Assembly: GCA_018524725.1 (NCBI GenBank)
Contig: JAEUWP010000621.1
Span: 1 to 46,973 of the forward strand
Reading direction: 5' to 3'
Source: Podaxis mareebaensis
Lineage: Eukaryota; Basidiomycota; Agaricomycetes; Agaricales; Agaricaceae
Length of the DNA: 46,973 bases
The translations under genes and the position numbers were made by a program. Under the pieces are notes generated by a model. The model had not been told where the DNA came from. It made no database searches and saw only the letters and a program-made list of their open reading frames with translations. Below are positions 1 through 9,529 of the stretch, piece after piece; position 1 is the stretch's first letter; every line of letters starts with the position of its first letter.

Positions 1-78
1 TTAATAGTGTCGGGGTGTCTTAGGACAGTATCTCTCCGCACTGAGACGACGTGTAGAAACCGTCTCTACGTAACAGTG
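1..78. other. Short CpG-containing flank, unassigned
   Basis: These bases do not match the other LINE copies in the window and contain several CpG dinucleotides, unlike the transposon DNA that follows. Homology to the LINE begins about position 79. No gene is recognisable. It may be host sequence or another element cut by the window edge. Confidence 0.4.
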
Positions 79-632
79 CTTCTTCCCAGGGTGCTACATT
101 GTCTCCTGCCCATGTGGTGAAGAACTTGAAACTTGGGACCACATCATCCACCACTGTCCCCTCTACTACCAGCCTATAGGTATTTGCTCTAATATCTACT
201 GGTTCATTAAGTTTCTTCATGAAAACCCAGTAGCTTTCTCTTTCACTGACCAGATACAAGGACCAGTCACCTTTGAGGACTACAACACTCCATGGCTTAC
301 TCAACAAGAGAGGCTCACTCTACATGGCAATCCAGATGTTCACTAAAGGGTCATTTCCTTTCTTTCTCTCTTAGTTACACTTGCCTCATAGCTAGCTCCC
401 TCTTTCCCTCCCTCTTCAATTTTGTCTCTCTCTCTCACTTGAGTGTACAATATATCTTGGGTTGGTTGTCTCATCACTAGCTTCTCCACTCCCCTCCTCT
501 TCTCTTTCTTCTTCTTCCTTTTCTCTGTTTCTTTTCTCTTTTTCTTTTAGGTTTCAGTACTTGGGACTGCTATCATGCACCCATTTGTAGTAGCTAGTCT
601 ATTACAATAAAAGTTGATTTAAAAAAAATTCC
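79..632 (+). mobile_element. LINE 3' fragment (copy A), 5'-truncated
   Basis: This is the 3' end of a non-LTR retrotransposon. The first part encodes the end of ORF2, including a Cys/His cluster (CPCGEELETWDHIIHHCP type), and the frame stops at 344-346. A pyrimidine-rich 3' UTR follows, ending in the block that all copies share: gggactgctat, cacccatttgtagtagctag, attgcaataaa and an A-rich tail at about 620-630. The same 3' block recurs at 28898-30274 (+), 36746-37897 (-) and 46034-46896 (-). The copy abuts the integrase end of Gypsy-1 directly. No convincing target duplication was found, so the left side may have been rearranged. Confidence 0.85.
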
Positions 633-1560
633 TGCAGTGGTAGATTCCTAGCATCAAGCCAAACTTTGTCACCTGTTTCATATGTCTCTGTTTGAGGCAT
701 TCTTCAGGCAATCATTCATTTTGCATTACCCTTCATGACTTCTGTGGCATAGCATCAGGATTGATCTATATCAAATAGTCTTTCATTCAATGCAGGAGCA
801 TTGGTTTGGATGAGGAGCTCAGGAATGGGAGGGGGGTTGTAACTATAGAGAAGCCCAAATGGCATCTTCTCATTTCCAGCATGCATGGTTGAGTTATACT
901 TGTATTTGAAATGCAACAGTTTGTTAGCCCAGGATTTGGGATCTTTGTAGCAGTATTTTGAGAGGTATACTTTGAATTCTTGATGCAAGCATTCTGTGGC
1001 TCCATTGGATTGAGAGTGGTAGGCAGTGGATAATTGTAAATCAATTCCTAGAGTAGAATGAAATGCCTTAGTGGCTTTTCCTGCCCATCATGGATCTTGA
1101 TCTGCTATAATTGAGACAGGAATTCTATAGCATGGATAGAAGTGCTTAGTAAGCAGTGTGGCTATGTCTTCAAATGTTACCATTTTTGTAGTCAGTAGTA
1201 CCAGTATCCCCTTTGTAAGTCCATGGTCCACCACAGACAATATGGTATTGTAACCTTTGGTGGTCTTGGATAGACCTGTGATAAGGTCCACAGACATGTC
1301 TGTGAAGGGACATAGTGATATTGATGGTTCCAAGGGGTGAAGAGAAGGGTGATTAGGTCTTCTGTCAATATTAAATTGTTGACAGATATAGCAACCTGTG
1401 ACATAGTTTCATATGAAGTCTCAAAGGCCTGGCCAATCAGTTTCTGTGCAGACACAGCAAATTGTTTCATCAATGCCTGGGTATCCTGTGGAGTGATGAT
1501 CATGATGTCTTGCAAGGATCTCATGTTTTTCATCTAACAATGACTGTGTTATGGGAGATG
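633..1560 (-). pseudogene. Gypsy-1 integrase domain (broken)
   Basis: This would join retroelement cDNA to the host chromosome. Minus-strand translation gives, in order, a Zn-binding region with C-x2-C (CYICQQF), a catalytic core with SVDLITG (first Asp), IADQDP (second Asp) and the NGATE block (Glu), and the C-terminal GDKVWLDARN motif ending at the junction with the LINE. Stops occur, for example directly after IADQDP, where a CGA arginine codon appears to have become TGA. The chromodomain or tail and the 3' LTR are missing. I could find no CpG by eye from 633 to 2074. Confidence 0.85.
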
Positions 1561-1689
1561 AATGTGATGATGTTTGGGATGGTGGTGAAGGTGAAGGCAG
1601 TGGTGATGCAGTGTCATCTGATGTGATAGCATCTACAAGGTGTTCTTTCAGAAGAAGGACTCTATTGAGGTTCTCTTTTGACTTATTGG

Positions 1690-2074
1690 CTTCATGGTCT
1701 GGTCATCTAGAGAGAGCATCAGCAACTAGGATTGCCTTGCCTAGGTAATGTTTGATGTAGAATTTGCATTCCTGCAATTTGACCCAGGTTCATATATGTC
1801 ATTTTGATAGTTTTCTGGCATCTTGCCAGTGTCAGAGGTTATCATGATCTGATCAAACTTTGATTTTGTGTGGGGAAGAATGTAGTTAGTGGCACCATTC
1901 ATTGAAGGCTTGCTTGATTGCCAGGAGTTCCTTATCAGGAGTAGCATAATTTCACTCTGTTGGGGTTAATGACTTTGATCAGAATGCACAAGGGTGTTCA
2001 TTTCCATTGTCATCTTTCTGGATAAGTACTCCACAAGTGGCATAATCAGAAGTGTTGGTCTCAACAATGAAAGA
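1690..2074 (-). pseudogene. Gypsy-1 RNase H domain, downstream half (broken)
   Basis: The minus strand reads SFIVETNTSDYATCGVLI directly after the insertion point, then a PDKELLAIKQAF block and a region resembling the connection to integrase. RNase H degrades the RNA of the RNA/DNA hybrid during reverse transcription. The first acidic position of the family (usually TDAS) reads TNTS here. Several TAA/TGA codons interrupt it. The upstream half of the same frame continues at 5431, on the far side of the LINE-like insertion. Confidence 0.8.
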
Positions 2075-2087
2075 CTTAGTCATATCT
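2075..2087. repeat. 13-bp target-site duplication, left copy
   Basis: cttagtcatatct is found here and again at 5418-5430, exactly flanking the element with its poly-T (minus-strand poly-A) end. Removing the element plus one copy joins the Gypsy-1 frame as ...YTPDMTK/SFIVETN..., so this is the true insertion boundary. Confidence 0.93.
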
Positions 2088-2289
2088 TTTTTTTTTAAAA
2101 AAAATCTACAGTTTATTGCAGAAGTACTAGACTACTACAAATGGGTGCACAATAGCAGTCCCATTGGATTAGAGAAAAGAAAAACAGAAGAAAAGGTAAA
2201 CAGGTGCCCCAAACAACATGAATAAAAAGTTTCAAAGTAAGACACATGTAGATGAAAGCTGAAAGAGTCTGATCTGAATACAGTGACCT

Positions 2290-3454
2290 GGCTGCTTGCA
2301 CTTGTCTTGACTAACCCTTACAACCTCCACCCTGAGGAGCAGAGGTTTTCTTGGCTGAAGTAGAGGCTGTATCACATTGGTATCAGCTGTGGATCCAATC
2401 CCAGTCAAAGTGATGTTGCCAGTATGGGCACTGGCAGTCATTGGAAGAGTGGGTACCTGAGCAGTTGAGGTACTGAAGGGAGTGAGGGCAGGGATCACCT
2501 GCTGGAGTGGGAGGAATGGAGGGAGTTGCTTTGGGGTTGCCCTTGCAACACCCAGCCATGGAGTAGTGAGAGGCCTTGGAATGAGAACCCCCACAGAGAG
2601 GACACCTGGGTGTGTGAGTGTGTAAGGCCTTAGGCCTCACAGGAAGGTGTTGAGAGTCTTAGATTGTCATGCCCAAGTGTGTAAGACCAGTTATATAGGT
2701 GCTGGCTACACAAACATAGGGTGAGTTGACGAAAATAAAGACCTAAAGAAAAGAAAGCTACAAAAATGATGGCTACCTATAAGTCCATCACAACTGTGAG
2801 AAAACCTGACCTAAGCATTCCTACAGAGTGTGACAGGCATCAGAAGGATAACCCCAGTGCCAGCAGCACTGACACTGAGGTGTGCCAGTGTGGATGTGAG
2901 CCCCTTTAATGAGGCAGGACACACTATTGATCATAATGCACCTGTTGATGAGGGAGGTGGTGGGGGTGCCATGTTGGGAGTTGACTAAGTTGATCCACAC
3001 AATGACAGAGTCAGACTTGGCAGAGTTACAAATGATGTGCAAGTGATGCATATCAGAGGAGGGGAAGAAGGGGGAGGCTGAGGCCTCTGTCTTGACTTGG
3101 TCAGCCATAAGTATGAACCCATTGGCTGAGAAGAAGGGAATGTCCACAATCTTGATAAAGGATTGGGACATGGGAAGGGTGATTGAAGCACTCTTGAGTG
3201 CATTAAGAAGTGAGGCAGAGAGGGAATCAAGGTCCACCTGGGAAAGGACACCACCTGTGGAGAAAGCAATGATGCCTGAGTGGAAGCAGCTAGAGTCAAC
3301 AGTAAGCACTGACTTGGCCTGGGTGAGTGCTTGGTTGAAGCATATGACTAGGGATTGGAGGGAGACATAAGTGCTAGCAAGGTCACTAGCACTGATACTC
3401 AAGAAGAATTGCTGCTAGGTTGGGCCCCAGGTGGCAAAGTATGGCTTGCACTGT
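2290..3454 (-). pseudogene. LINE ORF1 (gag-like), C-terminal part with zinc knuckles
   Basis: The minus strand encodes the second half of a gag-like nucleic-acid-binding ORF1 protein. Visible are a CWHWGYPSDAC knuckle, a CPLCGGSHSKASH knuckle and a NCSGTHSSNDCQCPYW knuckle. This triple cluster is typical of basidiomycete LINE ORF1 proteins. The autonomous LINE at 34.6-41.9 kb has the same layout (CWRWGHPTHLC and so on) but is clearly diverged. The reading frame runs from 3454 down, with at least one TAG near 3412 and a frame change between the first and second knuckles near 2660-2820. It continues the frame that ends at 4472 on the other side of the palindrome. Confidence 0.8.
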
Positions 3455-3460
3455 GTGGAG
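3455..3460. repeat. 6-bp target duplication of the palindromic element, left
   Basis: gtggag here is repeated at 4472-4477, directly outside the two ends of the 1,011-bp inverted repeat. The terminal inverted repeats begin with tat on the left and end with ata on the right. Confidence 0.75.
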
Positions 3461-4471
3461 TATGGCACACCAACATGGACAAAAATAAAAGCCCCCATGC
3501 GAAACATCTTTTGTGTGTGAAAATCAGTTCCTATACTAAATAGATATATTTTACTGTAGTTTTGGCTTATCGATGAGTATTATATTCCATGCATGAAAAA
3601 AATCTGCACACAGGAATTGAAGGTCCGTGCACAGAAAAAAAAAGACCACATGCAGAAATTGGATTTGTGTGTGCACAAAAAAGAAAAATGCGCGCAGAAA
3701 CTAGACTTGCATGTGCAGAAAAAAATGTACTGGAAACCAGCTCTGCATGTAAAATTGAGGGCCCTTGTCAGTACAAATCTTGAAGGTATACATCAATCAT
3801 TGTGTCAGGATCTGATATGGATATGTCAGGAATGACGCATTGGATTTCATATTCCCATGACCTTCCCCAGGACAAGACTGCTCGATAATGAGCATGAATA
3901 TCCAAGCTGCACCCATAGATCAGATGTTCATGCTATTCCACAGCATGAGTAGACACTATACACTCCAAAATCTATGAGTACAGCTTGGATATTTGTACTT
4001 ATTTTTGAGTACAGTCCTGGGGAAGGTCATGGGAATATGAAGTCCAATGGCATCATTCCTGACATATCCATATCAGGATGACAATCCTGACACAACAATT
4101 GAGGTATGTCTCCAAGATTTGTATGGACAAGGGCCCTCAATTTTATATGCAGAACCAATTTCTGGTGCTCTTTTTTTGCATGTGCAAATCTAGTTTCTGT
4201 GCATATTCTTCTTTTTTGCACATGCAAATTCAATTTCCATGCACATTTTTCTTTTTTTTGTATGCACAAATTCAATTTCTGCGTGGGACCTTTTTTTTCA
4301 TGTGTGGACCTTCAATTCCCATGTGCAGATTTTTTTCACATGCAGAATATAATACTCATCGATAAGCCAAAACTATAGTAAAATATATCTATTTAGTATA
4401 GAAACCAATTTTCATGCACAAAAGATGTTTTGCATGGGGGCTTTTATTTTTGTCCATGTTGGTACACTATA
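3461..4471. mobile_element. 1,011-bp near-perfect palindrome (foldback/long-TIR MITE)
   Basis: The two halves are inverted copies of each other almost to the centre (about 3930-3966), giving arms of roughly 450-490 bp. The arm starting accaacatggacaaaaataa at 3469 is mirrored by the sequence ending at 4463. The inner segments also pair (catgaccttccccag near 3858 with its mirror near 4017, and aatatccaagctg near 3898 with its mirror near 3980). Each arm contains about four imperfect units of roughly 30-36 bp rich in gcagaaa/gcacaaaaa. No transposase is encoded; open frames here only reflect the repeats. It keeps several CpGs while its surroundings have almost none, so it is the younger layer. 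Confidence 0.9.
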
Positions 4472-4477
4472 GTGGAG
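4472..4477. repeat. 6-bp target duplication of the palindromic element, right
   Basis: This is the second copy of gtggag. Element plus one duplication is 1,017 bp, a multiple of three. Removing them joins the two halves of the host ORF1 in one frame (PNPST followed by QCKPYF). Confidence 0.75.
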
Positions 4478-5417
4478 GGGTTAGGGCTGGAGGGGCCAGG
4501 TTTGACATAATGTGAGGAAGGTCTGAGCCTGTCATGTAGAGGCAGGGGGGCATGTGAGGGAGGTCTAGGCTTGTCATGTGAGGTGGGTAGCACAGGAGGG
4601 GGCCAAGAAGGTGCCCAAGCCTGGGTTGAGGGTTGGGAGGCAGGTACTGGTTGAGCATCTGTCATTGCTGAGTCAGCTGTTCTATAGAACAACTCATGTT
4701 CACCTTGTGTTTGGTAGGCATTGAGTAACAAAGCAGTAATACTGTCTGGGGGAGGAGGAGATTTCCAAGCTGGAGGGGTATGGTTGTGAAAAGTGCCTCT
4801 GGCCTCAAGGAATCCAATGAGTTCACAGAGGGCAGTGAAAGTGTACTAGTTGCTCATTGACTTGACTTGTTCTTCTGAAAGACCTTGAATTTCTTTACAG
4901 AGGCTATCTAGAGTTGCTGTAATGTCAAAGGTGTTGTCTTCATAATTGTTGTCAACTTTGTTGGGAGCAGAATCAGATAGAAGAGTGGAAGGAGCAGCCT
5001 TAGGGGTAGTCTGCTCATGAGAGGAAGAGACAGGAGGATTGAGCTCCATGTCTGAGAAGGACTTGCTCTGGAGTATCCCAATAGTATGCCCAGAAGAAGA
5101 TGAAGGAGAAGGGGTGTCCAGCTCAGATGTCACCCAAGAGAGTCACTGCCACTCTTGTTGTGGGGGGGGTTGAGGGATCCAACTACTGGGGTTGGAGGGA
5201 GTATGAATGTCTTGACTCTTTGCCTCATCAATGGACATTGTTTTGTGTGTTTCAATGTAATCTCACCATGCCTTCTCTTGCTGGCAGTTGTGTTCATGGT
5301 CTCTTTTCTGCTGAGGAGTCTCAGGAATGACAGATGGGCTTTTGCCCTTATGATAATTGCCCATAGTGATAAGTGCTTAACCACAATGATGGTGGTTACT
5401 GGAAGAGGAAGGTGGGG
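4478..5417 (-). pseudogene. LINE ORF1 (gag-like), N-terminal part
   Basis: The minus strand carries low-complexity Ser/Pro/Thr-rich sequence typical of the N-terminal half of LINE ORF1 proteins. One segment contains an acidic, Ser-rich stretch and a DITATLDSLCKEIQGL helix, and another has repeated PSH/RPPSH motifs. The frames are broken by stops at about 4844 and 5130. No enzyme motif is present and none is expected. It is the 5' end of copy B, so copy B is close to full length at this end. Confidence 0.65.
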
Positions 5418-5430
5418 CTTAGTCATATCT
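5418..5430. repeat. 13-bp target-site duplication, right copy
   Basis: cttagtcatatct matches 2075-2087 without mismatch and marks the 5' edge of the ORF1-only retroposon. Confidence 0.93.
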
Positions 5431-6433
5431 GGTGTGTAGAGAAGAGGTTCCTTCTAGAAGGTCTCTTTTAGGGCTGTGAAGGCTTGCTCTGTAGTGTTGT
5501 TCCATTCAAAGTTTTGATTCTTCTGGAGGAGTGTGTTGAGAGGGGTGCATAGGTGGAAATAGTGATGTATGAATTTCTATACATCTCAGACACATTTCAG
5601 TCTTGGCCAATCTTTAATACCAGCCAGTTTGTCTTTTGACATTCTGATCTGATTATGAGATATGGTCATACCAAGATATTCAACAGATGTCTGTTCAAAT
5701 TTACATTTCTCTGGTTTGATATAGAGATCATTCTCTCTTAGCCTCTTTAGAACTTCATGAATTTCTTTTCACAAAGAAGAGAGGTCATTTGAATAAATAA
5801 GAATGTCATCCATGTAGACAATGACTGCAGTGTATCTAGGCTGGTCTATCAGGTCACAAAAAATATGGTCCATCATTGCTTGGAATGTGGCTGGGCTGTT
5901 AGTCATTCTGAAGAACATGACATTTGGTTCAAAAAGACCAAAAAGGGTTCAGAAGGCACCTTTCCATTGGTCACCTTCTTGAATGTGGATATTGTTATAT
6001 CCTGCATGAATATCAAGAGTAGTGAAATACTTGGCACCTTTGAGGTGATCAAGTATTCCAGAAATAGAAGGAATAGGATATGCATTTTTCACTGTGAACC
6101 AGTTCAAATGTCTGTAGTCCTGAACAGGTCACAGCTTTCCATGAATTGCTTTAACTCTAACAGTTCATTGTCCATCAAGTGGTACAATTTAGATGCTTTG
6201 GGTTTAAAGTCTGGTTTTAAGTCAATATTGTGATTGTACAGTTGTGAAGGAGGATATCTTTCCCATTCCTTATCACTGAATAGGTTTAGATAATCCCAAT
6301 AATGCTTTGGGATGATGTCCTTAGGGTCTACAACCTTTTTTGGTCTGTGATATGCCTGATAGGACTTCTGTGCCTCTGAGATCTTGGTATTGATCTCTAG
6401 AGTGGTGTGTGCTAGATCAAGCTGTGCTGTTAT
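5431..6433 (-). pseudogene. Gypsy-1 reverse transcriptase
   Basis: This would copy element RNA into cDNA. On the minus strand the YMDDILIYS active site is at 5805-5816. Upstream are the linker with KHYWDYLNLFSDKEWERYPPSQ and the N-terminal fingers region. Downstream are the QTSVEYLGMT-like thumb, and the frame leading into the RNase H motif is interrupted at 5430. Several stops are present, including in the fingers region. The catalytic Asp pair is intact. Its 5' side ends at a noncoding block (6434-6957), so the join to the protease frame is lost. Confidence 0.85.
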
Positions 6434-6957
6434 GAACTTAGTAAATGTTTGCTATATATGTACTAATTATATTTCAATCTATTTGTCTCTTGTTTTATTT
6501 GAAAGCTTTAGTCTTTGATTTGTTTGTCAACTTCTATGTCCTTCCATGACTAAGCTTATGTAATATCAAAAGTCATATGACTTTTATGGATTGATAAGCT
6601 TTCATACTATTATTAGAAAAGAAGACTTCTTCATCAAAGAACTTTTTGTATTGAACTATTATTAGTAGAATTAGGCTTCTTTTGTTCCAAGTCAATCTCT
6701 GAGTTGAGCCTCAGTACCTTAAGAACTTCTGAGAAGTTCTAACATAGATATATTTAGATACACTGTCTGTAGGTATATAAGCTGTTGACACTAACAAGTA
6801 GAAAGCATCGTTTCTCCTTGGTTAGGTGGAGACTTGAATAGAAGTCTTTATCAACAATAAGTGATATGATTTAAGTTCTCTTATATATCTCTATTGCTCT
6901 CTAAGTTGCTTAAGGATTCTGTTGAGGTAGTAGACATATTGTGTGACTATAAGTAAT
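6434..6957. mobile_element. AT-rich noncoding block interrupting Gypsy-1 (solo LTR or small insertion?)
   Basis: This block of about 524 bp lies between the protease and RT frames and has no coding signal on either strand. gttat occurs at 6429-6433 and again at 6958-6962, a possible 5-bp duplication. A TATA-like gtatataagctg lies near 6773-6784 on the plus strand, as in an LTR. Canonical TG...CA ends do not coincide with these duplications, and the flanking frames do not join cleanly, so the identity is uncertain. Confidence 0.4.
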
Positions 6958-7844
6958 AGTTATCTTGACACATTGACTCTGTCAGTGCTTAAAGGTAATC
7001 TATCTGTTAGTACATGAGAAGTCTCCTTTGATATGATCTTCAGATACATATTGGGCCTCTTTACAGACTGAAGCAGCCTCACTATAACATGTGCTTCATA
7101 ATTGAGTCTGGCTTGTCTGCAGAGGAAGTATAGAACATTCACAGTTGCTTCTTCAGCTAACTGGATATGATTGATCTGGATCTCATTTTTGGTATCCATG
7201 TTATCAATTTTTATAGCAGGGATCTTAGACCTCCTGGTTTGCCATTGAAAGATACATTTCATCCAATTGATGTCAGGGTTATGTTTCTTGAGAAATGGGA
7301 GGCCAATTATCATTGGTTGCTCTCTAATTTCTGCAATGTAGCACATAACATCTACATTGTGATTATCTATGTGTAGCTGCAGCTCTGCTTGTGCAGGAAT
7401 AGCATGGCCTACATTCATAGTACTGTCAACATTTCATATGGGTATATGTCTATTCAAGGGTATCATTCTCAACTCAAGCTGTTGAATGGTTGAGGGAGAG
7501 ATGAAATCTCCTTGTGTGCCACTATTGAGCAGTGGGTATATTGTGGCAACTGTGGAAGAATTCAGGTTCTTTAGTATGGCAGGAATATACAGGGACTTGT
7601 TGTTGGTTGATGCTGTCAAACAGACTTCAGCTATCATCAGCTTGGTAGAGAAGTGAGTAGTCAAAGTTTTGTCCAAGTTCAATTCTGTAGTCAGTACAGG
7701 AGGTTCTCTAGACAATTTTCTACTCTGTATTCCATGAGTGAGATGTTTCTGAGCAGTCCAACAGGAGTAATAGTGATTCTGTATATCAAAAGGAGGTTCA
7801 ATGTCCCTACAAGAATTTGAAAGAGATGCAGGACTCAGAGGCAT
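6958..7844 (-). pseudogene. Gypsy-1 protease region
   Basis: Retropepsin-like aspartic protease, which would cut the Gag-Pol polyprotein. The minus strand shows the active-site block as LLNSGTQGDFIS (7504-7535). The family has LLDSG, so the catalytic Asp reads Asn (codon 7524-7526). Downstream is the conserved MIIGLPFLKKHNPDINW segment near 7270-7320, typical of Gypsy proteases (the G-L-P-F-L motif). A frame break or stop lies at about 7430. The Asp to Asn change sits at a CpG position, matching CpG decay. The protein would be inactive. Confidence 0.8.
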
Positions 7845-8099
7845 TGCCTCTACTCTGGTCCTTGTGGAAAAGACTGCTGTTCTTCCTCAATGATCTTGGC
7901 CATAGCATGATTTGCTAGTTCATTTTGATTTCCAGGAGGCAGTTCAGTGAATACAACCCCAATTGAGTTAAGGGTGTTTAAGTGGGATGATGAGGCATTG
8001 GAGGACATGGGGGAACAAGGTCAGTTTGATGAAAATGGGGTCAAGGCTGAAGGCTGAGGAGTGGGTTGTTTCCTTTTTTGGAATCATCTTTGGTTTGAA

Positions 8100-9240
8100 G
8101 GTGATTGTTGATTCTAATGCAGGAGGCAAGAGCAAGTCCAGTGGTCTATTTTACCACAGGTAATACATGCTCCACATTTCATTTGGTCTTGTTGGCAATC
8201 AGTCAAGATAGCACTGACTGAGATTCCTTGTTTCACATAATCATCTTCATCATCAGAAGAGAAGTTGGGAACTTTGTCTTCTTCTCCAGAAGAGAATTCT
8301 TCTAGGGCATCAATGTCCATCAGTTTGCCTGGTAGTAAACAATGTTCCTTGTAAATGAACTTATTTTGAGGAGTATTGTTGAAAGCATCATTGAAATATG
8401 ATAGCTGGGAAGTGGGGCCTCTGCTAGTCTTGCACATCTGGTATTGCTGGAAGTTATTAACTATCCTAGCAACATTGGCTTGCCATTGTGTATAAGTGGT
8501 GGATAGTTGAGTGGTTAAGTATAGTTATTGCTGTACCCAGTTGGGGATAGAGTCAACATAAAGATGGACTTTATGGTTGTCATCAGTAATGTTTGCTTGA
8601 CTTAGGAGGTAAGTGAACATTTGGTTGAAAACTGTAATGTCTGTTTTGGAAATGTTGAGCAAGTGTCAAAGCTTCTCCATAGGTTGCATTGCTTCAATCT
8701 TCAGTTTGAAGTGATCTTCAAGTCAGTTGTTGAAATCAGTCCAAGTACTATACTCATAGGTATTGGTAGTGGTATTCTACTTTTCTTTCATAATAGTATT
8801 GTGGAATCTGGCAGTATTGCCTTTGGTCATATACTGAAGGGTGTATAGGATCTTCTTTCTATCATTGATATTGTTCTGCACATTTTGGAATGTGGCTTGG
8901 TGGTTGTTGAAGACTAGTTGTAGTTGATCTTGGAAAGTTTGGAAATTGCATGGTTCACCATCAAATGGTTGAATCTTTGGAGCTTTGGGAGTGGCCATTG
9001 CTGCATTCTGTTGACAAGCAGGTGGTCCTGGAGGTGGGTTTGGTGGAGGGGATGATGGTTGATTAAACAGAGTTGAGGTCAATGATGTAGTACCTGGTAC
9101 TCTTGGTATCTGAGGTGTTGGTCTCTAGGGGGGTATCTGATTGATATGTGACTCTGGCCTCTACATCTCTGTAGTAGATCAGCTCTGAGGTATAGTATTG
9201 GTCAGTGTTGGGGTTTGGAATGAAGATGACTGTAACTCAT
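8100..9240 (-). pseudogene. Gypsy-1 gag with CCHC knuckle
   Basis: Structural protein of the retroelement particle. A Pro-rich start (PPPNPPPGPP, about 9040) is followed by KIQPFDGEPCNFQTF, the usual opening of the gypsy capsid domain. Near the C-terminus is an acidic stretch (DALEEFSSGEEDKVP) and a knuckle CITCGKIDHWTCSC at about 8125-8170 with C-x2-C-x4-H-x4-C spacing. Stops and frameshifts between about 8440 and 8775 break it. The first codon cannot be fixed because the frame runs open into a degraded region upstream. Confidence 0.75.
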
Positions 9241-9529
9241 TGGTTCCAAAGGTATCTGAGGTTTGGATAATGTTTGCTGAGGATAAGGTTTGCATTTCTA
9301 GGGATCTTGAGGAAGGCTGTATATCCAGCCCTTGCCACAAGCACTGAGATAGGGGCAAAGGTATAGTGAGATGGGTCTTTAGCTATATACTCATCACAGA
9401 GACAGATGTAGAACTTGTGATTCAGACTGCTCAGTTAGCAATGTGGTATGCCTGTGTGAAGCAACTTGGGGAGTGTTCTCAATTGTTTGTTCTGGGGTTG
9501 ATGGTTGAGTTTAATGATATGATGGTGGT

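Larger units (their letters stand above)
2088..5417 (-). mobile_element. ORF1-only LINE-like retroposon (copy B) nested in Gypsy-1
   Basis: This is a retroposon on the minus strand with 13-bp target duplications, an A-tail (T-run at 2088-2096) and a gag-like ORF1. Between the ORF1 zinc knuckles and the tail there is no endonuclease or reverse transcriptase. The last roughly 75 bases match the 3' end of the LINE family seen elsewhere (gggactgctattgtgcac, then tgcaataaa). It therefore looks non-autonomous, probably mobilised by the LINE machinery through the shared 3' end. Without the 1,011-bp palindrome nested in it, it is about 2.3 kb long. CpG is nearly absent. Confidence 0.85.
633..9500 (-). 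mobile_element. Decayed Ty3/Gypsy retrotransposon (Gypsy-1)
   Basis: Read on the minus strand the order is gag, protease, reverse transcriptase, RNase H, integrase, which is the Ty3/Gypsy order. Recognisable motifs are a gag CCHC knuckle, a protease-like LLNSGTQGDF, RT YMDDILIYS, an RNase H TSDYA block, and an integrase with D, D and E positions. Neither LTR can be delimited. The 3' side is cut by LINE copy A at 632, just after the integrase C-terminal motif GDKVWLDARN. The 5' side fades at about 9.2-9.7 kb. Many in-frame stops and near-total CpG loss show it is dead. Two insertions split it (2088-5417 and 6434-6957). Confidence 0.85.

Noticed and set aside
3589..4378. Several Lys- or Phe/Cys-rich frames on both strands
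   Set aside because: They reflect the short subrepeats in the arms of the 1-kb palindrome, not genes.
5865..6233. 122-codon plus-strand frame
   Set aside because: It lies antisense to the Gypsy-1 reverse transcriptase, whose motifs are on the minus strand; the composition is that of a shadow frame.
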